Positions 1-8,122 of a stretch of 22,605 bases of DNA are shown in pieces. This DNA is from a virus. The notes beneath the pieces are model-generated. The model searched no databases. It had not been told where the DNA came from and saw only the letters and a list, made by a program, of their open reading frames with translations. The position numbers and the translations under genes are program-made. Location: the IMG/VR virus record IMGVR_UViG_3300030385_001078, positions 1,550 to 24,154 of that record. One strand, written 5' to 3'. Position 1 is the first letter of the stretch. The number at the start of each line of letters is the position of its first letter.

Positions 1-55
1 AGCCGACTATCTCCTTCAGCGATAAACTAAATTTACTCTCTGTATTTAAGCTCAT
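1..55 (-). CDS. Start of unknown gene, cut by window edge
   Basis: An ATG at 55-53 overlaps the stop of the preceding 46-aa gene (ATGA arrangement). Eighteen codons follow, reading MSLNTESKFSLSLKEIVG, before the window ends. Because it directly follows a prohead protease, a head gene (scaffold or capsid) is the natural expectation, but the visible residues do not identify it. Confidence 0.55.
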   Translation of the reverse strand, partial: MSLNTESKFSLSLKEIVG

Positions 56-192
56 TTCTCCTGGCTTTGATTATAGCATATTGCTATTCGTTGACTTTTA
101 GTTTTATATTCTCCTGTCATAACCGGATCATTTACGCATCTTGTCATAAACTCGGTTTGTGACTCTCCTGGATTTTTAGTTGGTAATGGCAT
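52..192 (-). CDS. Small phage protein beside the prohead protease (46 aa)
   Basis: The protein begins MPLPTKNPGESQTEFMTRCV and ends with an R-x-A-x-C-Y segment. The pattern P-x-P-x5-E-x3-(E/D)F-x2-RC followed by an R-(I/V)-A-(I/V)-C-(Y/F) block is recalled from short phage proteins or protein tails linked to head morphogenesis genes; this is memory, not a search. Its ATG overlaps the protease TAA by one base (TAATG), and its own TGA overlaps the next ATG, so the three genes are probably translationally coupled. The enzymatic or structural role is unknown; a head-assembly role is inferred from position only. Confidence 0.7.
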   Translation of the reverse strand: MPLPTKNPGESQTEFMTRCVNDPVMTGEYKTKSQRIAICYNQSQEK

Positions 193-770
193 TAATCTTT
201 TAGTGTATTAATTATTTTATTTAATAATTCTTCGTCTTCCGTTTTTTTCTTACTTGCTTCAGCCCTATCTGCAAAGTAGCCCTCAATAGAAAAGCCTTTA
301 ACTTTTCCCGCTTTGACGTGGTCATTCCAAATTTTGTCATTCTCCACTTTAATAGAACCCATCCAAGTACCCTTTGGCACGTCCATTCCATACACATTAG
401 ACTTGTCGTTAGCCTTGTCTTCAACGATCCAGCTTTCAACCAGATGTAATCCCGTAAGCTTTTCATTATGTTCTAGTGTTGTGTTGTGATGGTTGTCTTG
501 TTTTAAAAATAGCTGACTTGCTTTTCTCACGGTATCCCTTGAAAAATAAATATAGTATTCCTCTTTTGCTGTTTTTCTAAATATCGGTTTGTTCGGAATT
601 AAAATCGGCCCGATCAAAATTTGTTTGTCCCCATCCAACTGTTTAAATTCAAATCTTTTTTGGTCTTTTAAGGCTAAAAACTCCATTTCTATTGCCGGTG
701 TTTCTACAACCGATATGGCTTCAATGTAGGTTTCTTGTTCCTCGTCTAGTACTAATTCAACTATTTTCAT
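192..770 (-). CDS. XkdF-like prohead (capsid maturation) serine protease
   Basis: This 192-aa protein resembles the phage XkdF-like putative serine protease family, which cleaves scaffold and capsid proteins during head maturation. Visible hallmarks are a central beta-rich region from about residue 50, His101 in TLEHN, a VESWIVED block at 111-118, DVPKGTWMGSIKV at 130-142, and GFSIEGYF at 159-166. In this fold His101 and Ser161 are the likely catalytic pair. The C-terminus is lysine- and glutamate-rich. It lies 42 nt downstream of the tape measure gene and is coupled by TAATG to the 46-aa gene that follows. Finding a head protease after the tape measure gene is unusual compared with lambda- or HK97-like order. 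The family call is fairly secure; the catalytic assignment comes from motif reading alone. Confidence 0.85.
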   Translation of the reverse strand: MKIVELVLDEEQETYIEAISVVETPAIEMEFLALKDQKRFEFKQLDGDKQILIGPILIPNKPIFRKTAKEEYYIYFSRDTVRKASQLFLKQDNHHNTTLEHNEKLTGLHLVESWIVEDKANDKSNVYGMDVPKGTWMGSIKVENDKIWNDHVKAGKVKGFSIEGYFADRAEASKKKTEDEELLNKIINTLKD

Positions 771-812
771 ATTATTATAACGCTTTTAATTAATTATTTT
801 GCAATTAAACCT

Positions 813-3266
813 CTAACCTATTGATCCGCTGGAGATAATATTATTCTCTAAACTCTGCGCTGTGGTAACATCTTGGCTAACCACATACGCCTGAACAGGA
901 TTTGCACCCGATACGGCTTCTGCTATGGCGTTCATTCCGGAACTTCCAACCGTTGTCATTGGCGACACCGCAGCCGTGGTTGGGATGGAAGCCGTGGGTA
1001 CACTCGGAGCTGATAATTGGGGGTCGGCTCCCACACTCCCTCCGACCTCCTGAACTGCTCTTTTAGATTTTCCAAAAGCTCCTTTTACTGCCGCAATAAA
1101 AGCTATAGCCTGTGCAGCGTAAGCAATTAACATTGGGATATTTTGAGGAAACCCAATAGAAGCTGTAGCTGGTATTCCTGAAGCAGCATCAACCCCCCCC
1201 TTTGTAACAGAGCCTTTCGCTTGTTTTAAATTTTCTTGAGCAGAAGCTATGGTTTTTTTCCTTCCAAGCATTTTGTCTTTAAAAGCAAATATTTGTTTTG
1301 CTATCATTAAAGCCTTGCCTAATTTGCTTTCCTCTCCAGCTAATCTAATAGCGTCATCAAAGGTTTCGTTTCTCTGATCTCTTTTTACTTTTTCTAAATT
1401 CTCCTCTGCTTGTGCAACTCTATCTCTGTATGCCTGGTCATCTGTTTCTATCTGGTCTTTTTTAGCCTTCGCCTCTTCCTCGTCTGTTATTACCGCCTCT
1501 TCCCTTAACTCCTTGTAATATGCTTCTATTGCTAATTTCGCCTCCTCTTTTTCTGTTTCAGATAAAACTAAAGCATCTAATTCTAGTAAAGCTCTTTCTC
1601 TTTTCCTTTCAACCTTCTCGACATTGGAGATGTCGTCCTCGTCTTCATTTAATTGTCTGTATTTTTTTTCTAGCTTATTTAATGCCTCCAGGTCTTTTTC
1701 TCGCTGTTCTAATCTTTTCGCCTCCGCCTCTTTGTCTTCCTCTTCATATTCGTCTAATTGAATTTCTAATTCTTGTCTGTTTTTCTCTTCCTGTCTTCTC
1801 TCTGCAGCACCTTTTTGTGCTACATTAAACCGGGCTATTCTTGTTCTCGATAACATAAAAGCCTGTTGCGTATTTGTTACTCCTTGCTCAATTTGTGTTT
1901 GACCCTCTTGTAATAACAATTTGGCTTTTTCTATATTTTCTCGCACCTTGTCCTCATCTACTGCTTTGCCGATAATTGGAATTTTAGCAATAGCTAACAT
2001 CGCATTATTTGCAAAAATCGCTATACCCGAACCCATTATTTTAAAAGCACCAACTAATATGTTCTTCGCAGCTATTGTAGACATTTTACTTGTTTCCCAA
2101 ATATCCCCGATCATAAAGCCCATAAACTCAACTGCAGAGGTAACCCCTCTAATTGCTAATGTTAACCCCTGCGTCAACATCCTTCTAATATTATTTAATG
2201 GTCCCGTTCCATCCTCAATGGTTAATAAAAATCCCTCCCAAGCAGACGATAAGGATTTTTGATCCCCAATTAATGAGTCGTATCTTACTTTTGCTAAATT
2301 ATCTGCCGCACCTTCTGCCGTATTCATTGACTCTGTTAATTCGGCAATCATTGGTATATTATTCGCTAGTGTTAATAAAGACTTCGCCCCTACTATTCCA
2401 ACCAAATCAACTGCCGTATTAAGTTGGTCACTAGACCTTGCAACCCTTTGTAAAGCCTCGTCAAGTGAAATCCCTTTTTTGTTTAATTGAATAAAAGTCT
2501 TTGCCAACCCTGTCCCCGCAATAGAACCTTTCAGACCATTATTAGCCAGAACGCCTAATAGTCCCGCTGTTTCCTCAATGGTAACGCCCAAAGCTCTCGA
2601 CATTGGAGCCGCTAATTTGAAGGATTCTCTTAAAGTATTAAAATCCTGGGCTGAAGTAACCGCAGATTTCGCCATCACATCCACAACTCGCTTTGTTTCT
2701 GCCGTGGTTAAACCAAAAGCTCGAACAGTTGACCCAGCAAATTCAGCCGCTTCAGCAAGTGACACATCCAACGCCGCTGCCATAGACAAAATTGAAGGGG
2801 TAGCATCCCCTAGTTGATTAGCAGTAAATCCTAATTTCGCTAATTCTGTTTGTAATTGTATAACTTCCGAAGCCGTAAATATTGTTGTGCTCCCTAATTC
2901 CTTTGCTTGGTCTGTTAAGACCTCTAGCTCTTCTGCAGTAGAACCTGAAATAGCATTTAATCCCGCAACAGCTCCTTCAAATTCTTTAGCTTTATTAGCC
3001 GCCATCGCTAAAAAAGCAATTAAGGATCCTATCGCTACAACAATAGCACCAACACCTGTAGAAATTAACGCTGTTTTTAAAGCCCCTAAAGCTGGAATAT
3101 TAGCCAGAACTGCTGTTCTCATTGCTGAAAACCCGGTGGCTCCAGCTACTCCAGCACCTCCAGCCGCAGCCCCAGCTCCCGTTGCTTTCTTTTTTATAGA
3201 AGTAAGTCCTTTTTCAGCTTTTCCGGACTTAATGTTAAACTTAATATTATACTCTTGATCAGCCAT
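813..3266 (-). CDS. Phage tail tape measure protein
   Basis: This 817-aa protein sets tail length and is threaded through the tail tube. The N-terminus (about 25-110) is rich in Ala, Gly and hydrophobic residues. Residues of about 110-340 match the conserved core of phage tape measure proteins: segments such as GSTTIFTASEV, AEFAGSTVRAFGLT, VDVMAKSAVTSAQDF and ETAGLLGVLANNGLKG. Further hydrophobic stretches follow at about 360-440, then a long charged coiled-coil region (about 480-640), then a Gly/Ala/Pro-rich C-terminus with another hydrophobic patch near 720. At the usual 0.15 nm per residue the tail would be about 120 nm long. Its ATG overlaps the stop of the 53-aa gene by 8 nt. A G8 run in frame at codons 689-691 could be slippery or variable. 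It is the surest structural gene in the window. Confidence 0.95.
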   Translation of the reverse strand: MADQEYNIKFNIKSGKAEKGLTSIKKKATGAGAAAGGAGVAGATGFSAMRTAVLANIPALGALKTALISTGVGAIVVAIGSLIAFLAMAANKAKEFEGAVAGLNAISGSTAEELEVLTDQAKELGSTTIFTASEVIQLQTELAKLGFTANQLGDATPSILSMAAALDVSLAEAAEFAGSTVRAFGLTTAETKRVVDVMAKSAVTSAQDFNTLRESFKLAAPMSRALGVTIEETAGLLGVLANNGLKGSIAGTGLAKTFIQLNKKGISLDEALQRVARSSDQLNTAVDLVGIVGAKSLLTLANNIPMIAELTESMNTAEGAADNLAKVRYDSLIGDQKSLSSAWEGFLLTIEDGTGPLNNIRRMLTQGLTLAIRGVTSAVEFMGFMIGDIWETSKMSTIAAKNILVGAFKIMGSGIAIFANNAMLAIAKIPIIGKAVDEDKVRENIEKAKLLLQEGQTQIEQGVTNTQQAFMLSRTRIARFNVAQKGAAERRQEEKNRQELEIQLDEYEEEDKEAEAKRLEQREKDLEALNKLEKKYRQLNEDEDDISNVEKVERKRERALLELDALVLSETEKEEAKLAIEAYYKELREEAVITDEEEAKAKKDQIETDDQAYRDRVAQAEENLEKVKRDQRNETFDDAIRLAGEESKLGKALMIAKQIFAFKDKMLGRKKTIASAQENLKQAKGSVTKGGVDAASGIPATASIGFPQNIPMLIAYAAQAIAFIAAVKGAFGKSKRAVQEVGGSVGADPQLSAPSVPTASIPTTAAVSPMTTVGSSGMNAIAEAVSGANPVQAYVVSQDVTTAQSLENNIISSGSIG

Positions 3267-3420
3267 TATTTACGCTTTTTAGTTTCCACTTCAATTCTTG
3301 CCTAAAGACTTTGTATCCTTCTTTTATTGTTTCGGGTAATTTATATTTTCCTTTCGCAATTCTTATGTTTTCTGTGTCAGCTTCGACCTCGTGTAATATT
3401 TCTATAATTTGTTTTATCAT
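3259..3420 (-). CDS. Small unknown protein between tail gene and tape measure gene (53 aa)
   Basis: An ATG at 3420-3418 opens a 53-codon frame beginning MIKQIIEILHEVEADTENIR and ending at a TGA that overlaps the tape measure start by 8 nt (ATGGCTGA). It starts 7 nt after the stop of the upstream 719-aa gene and so fills an otherwise empty 160-nt gap. The protein is basic and probably helical; I do not recognise a family. Position and coupling suggest a small tail-assembly factor, which is inference. Confidence 0.65.
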   Translation of the reverse strand: MIKQIIEILHEVEADTENIRIAKGKYKLPETIKEGYKVFRQELKWKLKSVNNG

Positions 3421-3427
3421 AATTTTT

Positions 3428-5587
3428 TTATTGTCCTATCATATTATCGCCATTCTCTAAAATCATATTGTCAGCATTTTCCAGAATTAAGTTGTTAATA
3501 CCTAATACGCTTGGCAAATATTCTAATGTTTTAACTATTAATTCAAGCGAACTCTTGCCGCTTGTTAAATTTGTTCTTATTGAATTTATGTAATAATCCC
3601 TTCCCGCTATTCTAATAACGTCGTTCAGTCGATAATTTAACAAAAAATTATTATCTAAATATGCATCAACTTTTATAATACGCCCTTTTAATTTAAAACT
3701 TTGAATAATAAATTGCTGGTAAAATCTATTAAACAATCCATTGGCATTTACTGCCTGGGTAATCTCATCTGCTTCGGCTCCAAAATGAAGGGTATGGTTT
3801 TTATCTGTTGACACATTGGAAGGGGCTATATAACTATTAAACAAGGTGGCAGTAACAGGATTAGCACTTGTGTCAATTTCGTTTCTAAAAAATAATAAGG
3901 GAGCCGGAACTTGTGTTTTTGCTTGTTCATCAACCATCCAACCCATTGGATAATCTGTAAAATTTAAATTATTTGTGTCCCATATATTTATGTAAATCAT
4001 ATGGCTAAATTTTACTTTTTGTTTAAAGTTTCCTCCTTCGTACCTTTCAGGCGAAGAGTAATCTAGGTTTCCAAATTGTTGACTAAATGAGCTGATGTAT
4101 CTTTTGCTCATCTGGTCTTTTGCAGTAGCGTATTCAAATTCAATATTACTAAAAGGAATTGGTCTGCTAACATCCAGCTTGTTTACATCTATAAATTTTG
4201 TTATATCTCTTGTCACGCCTCCAGACATAAAGTCATCGTATGTTTGAACATAAATTGTTTCGCTTGTTCCTTCCGTATAAGCAACCAAATTAAAGGTCTT
4301 AAATAATGCAGCTAGAAAATCAAGAATTTTCATTTTAGGGATTAAATCCTCAATTAATCCATAAGGTTCTAAACTGAATAAAACATTTGTATAATTAGCA
4401 AGGAGGGCGGAGTTGGTAATAATCTGTGCTGTTCCCGCAGTAAAAGTAGCAGTACCTTCCTGAATTGTAAATTTAAATTCTAAATCGTAAATCCTTTCTG
4501 CTAATGTTCCACTTGTTAAATTTTTTGCATAAACAGACACCGGCACATTTGTTACCATCCTTTCATTAGTATATATTAACTCGCCTGTTATTCGATCTCT
4601 AACATCAAATTTAACTCTGGAGGGAGTGGGAGTTGTCTTTGTCATCGCCCATCTAATGTCAACCGAATCTCCTTGAGCAACCGGCAGTTTTCCTGCAACA
4701 ATAGGATCCGGGTCGCCTCCTACATAAACAAAGTCTGTTAAGTCCTTAATCTCCAGGCGTTTAGAAAAATTTAATCCAAATTTGGGCGGTATGGTTTCGG
4801 CTGGACTTGTAGGGGTTTTTTCTCGATGACACCATAAATACAGCTCGTCAAATACTTGACTGCCAAAAAAACTTGTTTTAGTTCCTACATCAGCAGTTTG
4901 AATCTCTAAACCAAATTGGCTATTAATACATTCAATTACTCGTAAACATTTAATAGCTGGTTTTAATTGGCTTTTTAAATCAAGCCAAAAATTACCATCA
5001 TAAAAATTAGGGGTTGTTATTGTGCTGGAGGAGTCATATTGAAAATAATCAGTTAAGGTTATCATTGGTAAAATTACATTAGCGTCAGAAACTCCTGTCG
5101 CCAATACATTAAAAGTACTTATGCCTTTTTCAAACATTCTGCCGGAGTCATCAGTACCACCCCCAGCCGTTTCGGCATAAAATCTATATTGGAATAAATC
5201 TGTTAGTGCAGCTAATTCAGCATTGCCCAATACCTCTTTTAATTTAGCTGTCTTTCCGAAAAATGTAACTCTATAGCTATGAGCAATATTTTGTTTTAAT
5301 TGTACACTATTCAATTGTATGCTTCCTGTTTGAAAATCAACGCCATTAATTTTTAAAATCGCATCGACCCGGAACCTCGCATCGTACCCTCCGTCAATAT
5401 CAAATTTATAATAATGTTTAAATAATAAATTATTTGTATCAGAAGCCGGAAGAGAAAAGGTCTGTGTAAATGGGATAAAAACCTTGCTAATATCTTTAAC
5501 ATTATTAATCGAATCCCTCAAAGTAACTGCCTCATCTTTGAAAAAATCAACTCTGGTTGACCCAATATATAGTTCGACATTTCGCAT
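3428..5587 (-). CDS. Large tail or baseplate structural protein (719 aa)
   Basis: This 719-aa protein has no signal peptide or clear membrane segment and is rich in beta-type sequence with many aromatic residues. The N-terminus (ELYIGSTRVDFFKDEAVTL, then NGVDFQTGSIQLNSV and HSYRVTFFG near residues 85-115) resembles large tail proteins from Bacteroidota phages as I remember them. The C-terminus holds a near-repeat, NLILENADNMILENGDNMIGQ-like, with the L-E-N-(A/G)-D-N-M-I unit occurring twice. It lies 3 nt after the 405-aa gene and immediately precedes the 53-aa gene and the tape measure gene. A tail tip, hub or baseplate role is likely. It does not look like a portal protein. The specific function is inferred from size and neighbours. 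Confidence 0.6.
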   Translation of the reverse strand: MRNVELYIGSTRVDFFKDEAVTLRDSINNVKDISKVFIPFTQTFSLPASDTNNLLFKHYYKFDIDGGYDARFRVDAILKINGVDFQTGSIQLNSVQLKQNIAHSYRVTFFGKTAKLKEVLGNAELAALTDLFQYRFYAETAGGGTDDSGRMFEKGISTFNVLATGVSDANVILPMITLTDYFQYDSSSTITTPNFYDGNFWLDLKSQLKPAIKCLRVIECINSQFGLEIQTADVGTKTSFFGSQVFDELYLWCHREKTPTSPAETIPPKFGLNFSKRLEIKDLTDFVYVGGDPDPIVAGKLPVAQGDSVDIRWAMTKTTPTPSRVKFDVRDRITGELIYTNERMVTNVPVSVYAKNLTSGTLAERIYDLEFKFTIQEGTATFTAGTAQIITNSALLANYTNVLFSLEPYGLIEDLIPKMKILDFLAALFKTFNLVAYTEGTSETIYVQTYDDFMSGGVTRDITKFIDVNKLDVSRPIPFSNIEFEYATAKDQMSKRYISSFSQQFGNLDYSSPERYEGGNFKQKVKFSHMIYINIWDTNNLNFTDYPMGWMVDEQAKTQVPAPLLFFRNEIDTSANPVTATLFNSYIAPSNVSTDKNHTLHFGAEADEITQAVNANGLFNRFYQQFIIQSFKLKGRIIKVDAYLDNNFLLNYRLNDVIRIAGRDYYINSIRTNLTSGKSSLELIVKTLEYLPSVLGINNLILENADNMILENGDNMIGQ

Positions 5588-5590
5588 TCT

Positions 5591-6808
5591 TTATCTTATA
5601 TTTTGTATAGCATCAAACGACGCATTAAAACTAAAAACATAATTAATAAGCCTATCATTTAAATTAGTTTTAAAACTCAATGACGACTCTATAATATTAA
5701 CCGGGTATAATCCTTTCCCGTCGTCCTCGCTATCTATTTCTAGCCATATTTTTTCAGATAATAATAATTCTTTGAAAACTACATTGTTGTCCTCTGGATA
5801 AAATCCTGTGTTCATTATCCAGCTTTCGCTTCCATTTAATTGAAGCACTCTTATTTGATGTTCTGTTAAATCATAATCGCTAGTGGATCCCCACGCATCG
5901 TTTTTAATTAAATTTCTTTTATATAATTTATCAGTAGTTTTTATGCCTGTTATTGATTTCTTAAACATCCATAAATCTTGTAAAACGCCATACCGATTAA
6001 TAAATACAATTTTGTAAGGAGTATATTTATACTCTCTAATCTGTTCAACTTTTATGTGAGTCGCTATATCTTTTTTTACTACATATATGTCGGTTATACA
6101 ACTTGAATCGCTACAACAAAACAAATGGTCTGTGCATACATTCGGGTCTATTGTACCGCCGTCTGCTAAAACTCTTTGAGCCCATCGCCCCTCGTTGCTT
6201 CCTTCTAAATAATATTTAACTGCATCCTCGCTTTGAGTTAAACCCGAAACCCCATTATGTTCTGCGACTAATTGACCATTGCACCAAAAAGTAATTTCGT
6301 CTATATTTCTAACATCCACCGGAACCCGGACTTGTTCGTTATAAGGAATTAAAATATGCCTGTTAGACATTAGAAGCGGGATGTTGGCTTGAGCTTCCCT
6401 TTGGTTGGACTGACTACCTTGTGAATAATTCAGAAAACCGCCCCAAGCCATATTCCCTAAAGAGGTAACCGTATTTACAACTCCACCGGCAGCATTGAAA
6501 GTTTCGTGCTTAAAATCTACCCATAGATTTGCAAAATTATTAGCTGCCGTTTGGGTATAACTTCCATCAGTCGGGTTGAATCCGGTTTTTATATAATCCT
6601 TTATTAATTCTGCTACTTCAAAATTGATTTGGTTTGTTCCTCCGCCAATATCAATCATTGTCCCGCTTAATGTGTAGTCTTCTGACCCTGGCCACACAGC
6701 AGATTTTGTCCCGCTTATTATTTTAATTTTTAACTCTGCGGTTACCTCTGCTCCAGCTCCTTGTATTTTATAAAACCAGGGCGATCTTGTGTACATTTCT
6801 ATTGCCAT
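5591..6808 (-). CDS. Tail structural protein of unknown type (405 aa)
   Basis: This 405-aa, beta-rich protein begins MAIEMYTRSPWFYKIQGAGA and lacks signal peptide and membrane segments. Around residues 224-240 is a cysteine cluster (C-T-D-H-L-F-C-C-S-D-S-S-C) that could bind metal or form disulfides, which is unusual for a cytoplasmically assembled tail protein. The C-terminal part (NLNDRLINYVFSFNASFDAI) resembles beta-strand endings of tail tube or baseplate subunits. It starts 3 nt after the stop of the 181-aa gene and ends 3 nt before the 719-aa gene, so the tail genes form one operon. A major tail tube role is possible but not shown by any motif I can name. Confidence 0.55.
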   Translation of the reverse strand: MAIEMYTRSPWFYKIQGAGAEVTAELKIKIISGTKSAVWPGSEDYTLSGTMIDIGGGTNQINFEVAELIKDYIKTGFNPTDGSYTQTAANNFANLWVDFKHETFNAAGGVVNTVTSLGNMAWGGFLNYSQGSQSNQREAQANIPLLMSNRHILIPYNEQVRVPVDVRNIDEITFWCNGQLVAEHNGVSGLTQSEDAVKYYLEGSNEGRWAQRVLADGGTIDPNVCTDHLFCCSDSSCITDIYVVKKDIATHIKVEQIREYKYTPYKIVFINRYGVLQDLWMFKKSITGIKTTDKLYKRNLIKNDAWGSTSDYDLTEHQIRVLQLNGSESWIMNTGFYPEDNNVVFKELLLSEKIWLEIDSEDDGKGLYPVNIIESSLSFKTNLNDRLINYVFSFNASFDAIQNIR

Positions 6809-6811
6809 TTT

Positions 6812-7357
6812 TTAACTTATGTTTTTATTTTTAATTATTGACCTTTTTAAATCTTGCGCAAAATCTTTAATAAAAGCCTCCATTATTTTTTTGTCATTTT
6901 TTTTGGTTATTCTTTTTAATGGCTTGGTAAAGAATAAAGTTGTTTTTAATCCTGTAGTCCAAATACTCCTTACAATTAAAAACTGTAAACTCTTTCTAGG
7001 TATAAACCTCCCTTGTTTATCTCTTATATTTTTTAATTCTTTTTTTTGAGTGACCCATTTATTAATAGCTCCTCGTAATGTTCCTCTGCTTTTGTTTCCT
7101 TTACCGAACTTATATGGGCTCTTTGGAGCCTTTTGAGCCGTCTCTGCGCCCTTAACTCCCTTGTCAACAAAGGTTCCGTAACCAAGCATTGAGATAATCA
7201 GCGTGAGCGTGTCTTTATGTTTTTTAATTTTATACTTAATACTCGTATATAAAGCCCCGGTATTGTCTTTTTTGTCTTTTACTAGATTTCGTTTTGCAGT
7301 TTTGACCACATATTTGCCGTACATATTCAGCACTTCCTTTAAATACGTTAGCTTCAT
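6812..7357 (-). CDS. Tail completion / gp10-like protein candidate (181 aa)
   Basis: The protein is 181 aa and very basic. The segment YGTFVDKGVKG at about residues 60-70, preceded by an N-terminal helix with KTAKRNL and NTGALYTSI, is the kind of sequence seen in HK97 gp10-like head-tail joining or tail completion proteins, where an R-x-T-G-xL-x-x-S helix precedes an Y-x-x-x-V-E-x-G-like strand. A Lys/Arg-rich C-terminus follows. It begins 2 nt after the 166-aa gene and ends 4 nt before the 405-aa gene. The family assignment rests on this short pattern and position, so confidence is moderate. Confidence 0.55.
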   Translation of the reverse strand: MKLTYLKEVLNMYGKYVVKTAKRNLVKDKKDNTGALYTSIKYKIKKHKDTLTLIISMLGYGTFVDKGVKGAETAQKAPKSPYKFGKGNKSRGTLRGAINKWVTQKKELKNIRDKQGRFIPRKSLQFLIVRSIWTTGLKTTLFFTKPLKRITKKNDKKIMEAFIKDFAQDLKRSIIKNKNIS

Positions 7358-7358
7358 A

Positions 7359-7859
7359 TTAAGGAGTGTTACATCTATCTATGTTATTTCTCGTGGTTAC
7401 TGAAAAATTAAAACTCCAACCCGCTAAATTATTTTCAAATCGTTCTCTAAATGGTTCAGCATTAACTTCTGAAATATTAATATAATTATTTCCGTCCCTA
7501 TTTACTCCACTACTAAAAGAATCCATTATGTGGTTACCTACATTCAACATTGAATTGAGAACATAAATCTCGTTGTCCCCAGCATACAATTCATTTATTG
7601 CTGATGACGCTACTATATCATCGTTATGTACTATATCCATCAGCATAATTGTAACATCAAAGTCGATTACCTGACTTTGAAAAGAAGCATTGCCGATTAT
7701 CATATGCACTAAAGGAAACATTGTCGACTTTGCCAAATCAACTTCTGTTATATCTCCTTGTGTTATTGTATTGACTAATTTATTAGGTTTTATCGCCAGG
7801 AACAAATCTGTTAAAAGACTTATATAAGCCTGTGATCCTTTATTTTCGTTTACGCTCAT
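7359..7859 (-). CDS. Tail terminator-like phage protein (166 aa)
   Basis: The protein is 166 aa, acidic and without membrane segments. It has a segment VIDFDVTIMLMDIV near residues 64-77 and ends with LAGWSFNFSVTTRNNIDRC, a pattern I associate with Bacteroidota phage proteins at the tail terminator or head-tail junction. Its ATG overlaps the stop codon of the frameshifted chaperone extension (ATGA). That coupling implies ribosomes using the -1 frame reach this gene directly. Function is inferred from size, position and resemblance. Confidence 0.5.
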   Translation of the reverse strand: MSVNENKGSQAYISLLTDLFLAIKPNKLVNTITQGDITEVDLAKSTMFPLVHMIIGNASFQSQVIDFDVTIMLMDIVHNDDIVASSAINELYAGDNEIYVLNSMLNVGNHIMDSFSSGVNRDGNNYINISEVNAEPFRERFENNLAGWSFNFSVTTRNNIDRCNTP

Positions 7860-8122
7860 TTTTTATTTTTAATACTATTATAGTGCATCCTTTCTAAATC
7901 TGCCTTGTCCTTTAAGAAAGCCAAATTAGTCAGACATTGGTTTACTCCCATTTTCGTAATTGTGTCAAATCTTGTAATATCGTTGCCAGAGAGCTGGTAA
8001 ATGCTAGAGTACCATCCCCATTTTGAGGCAAAAGAATCTGTGTTTGTAGCAATTCCATCGCCTCCGCTTTCTTGTCCGAAGATTTCAGAATAGCGGTCAA
8101 GCAATCTATCCCTAAACGCCAA
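7856..8122 (-). CDS. gpGT-type extension of tail chaperone, reached by -1 frameshift
   Basis: This 88-codon frame overlaps the end of the upstream gene in the -1 frame and has no ATG; the only start-like codon is a TTG inside the T-run. A -1 slip at the T9 run places the ribosome exactly in this frame, giving a fusion of residues 1-166 of the upstream protein plus these 88 residues (254 aa). The segment KWGWYSSIYQLSGNDITRFD, then HQC/NQCLTNLAFLKDKADLE-like sequence, looks like genuine protein. Its stop overlaps the next gene start (ATGA). This arrangement matches the G/GT chaperone pair of lambda and many other long-tailed phages, which helps the tape measure and tail tube assemble. Frameshifting itself is inferred. 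Confidence 0.75.
   Translation of the reverse strand: MAFRDRLLDRYSEIFGQESGGDGIATNTDSFASKWGWYSSIYQLSGNDITRFDTITKMGVNQCLTNLAFLKDKADLERMHYNSIKNKK

Noticed and set aside
1520-3258. Several plus-strand open frames (about 74-123 codons) across the tape measure gene
   Set aside because: They lie wholly opposite a well-supported gene, are low in complexity and hydrophobic, and mirror its codon pattern; no start signals or family resemblance.
3428-5587. Portal protein as identity of the 719-aa protein
   Set aside because: Its beta-rich sequence, aromatic pattern and position next to the tape measure gene fit a tail protein; no portal-like helical core is seen.
6819-7403. Plus-strand frames of 76 and 66 codons opposite the gp10-like gene
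   Set aside because: Leucine- and phenylalanine-rich antisense artefacts of a lysine-rich gene.
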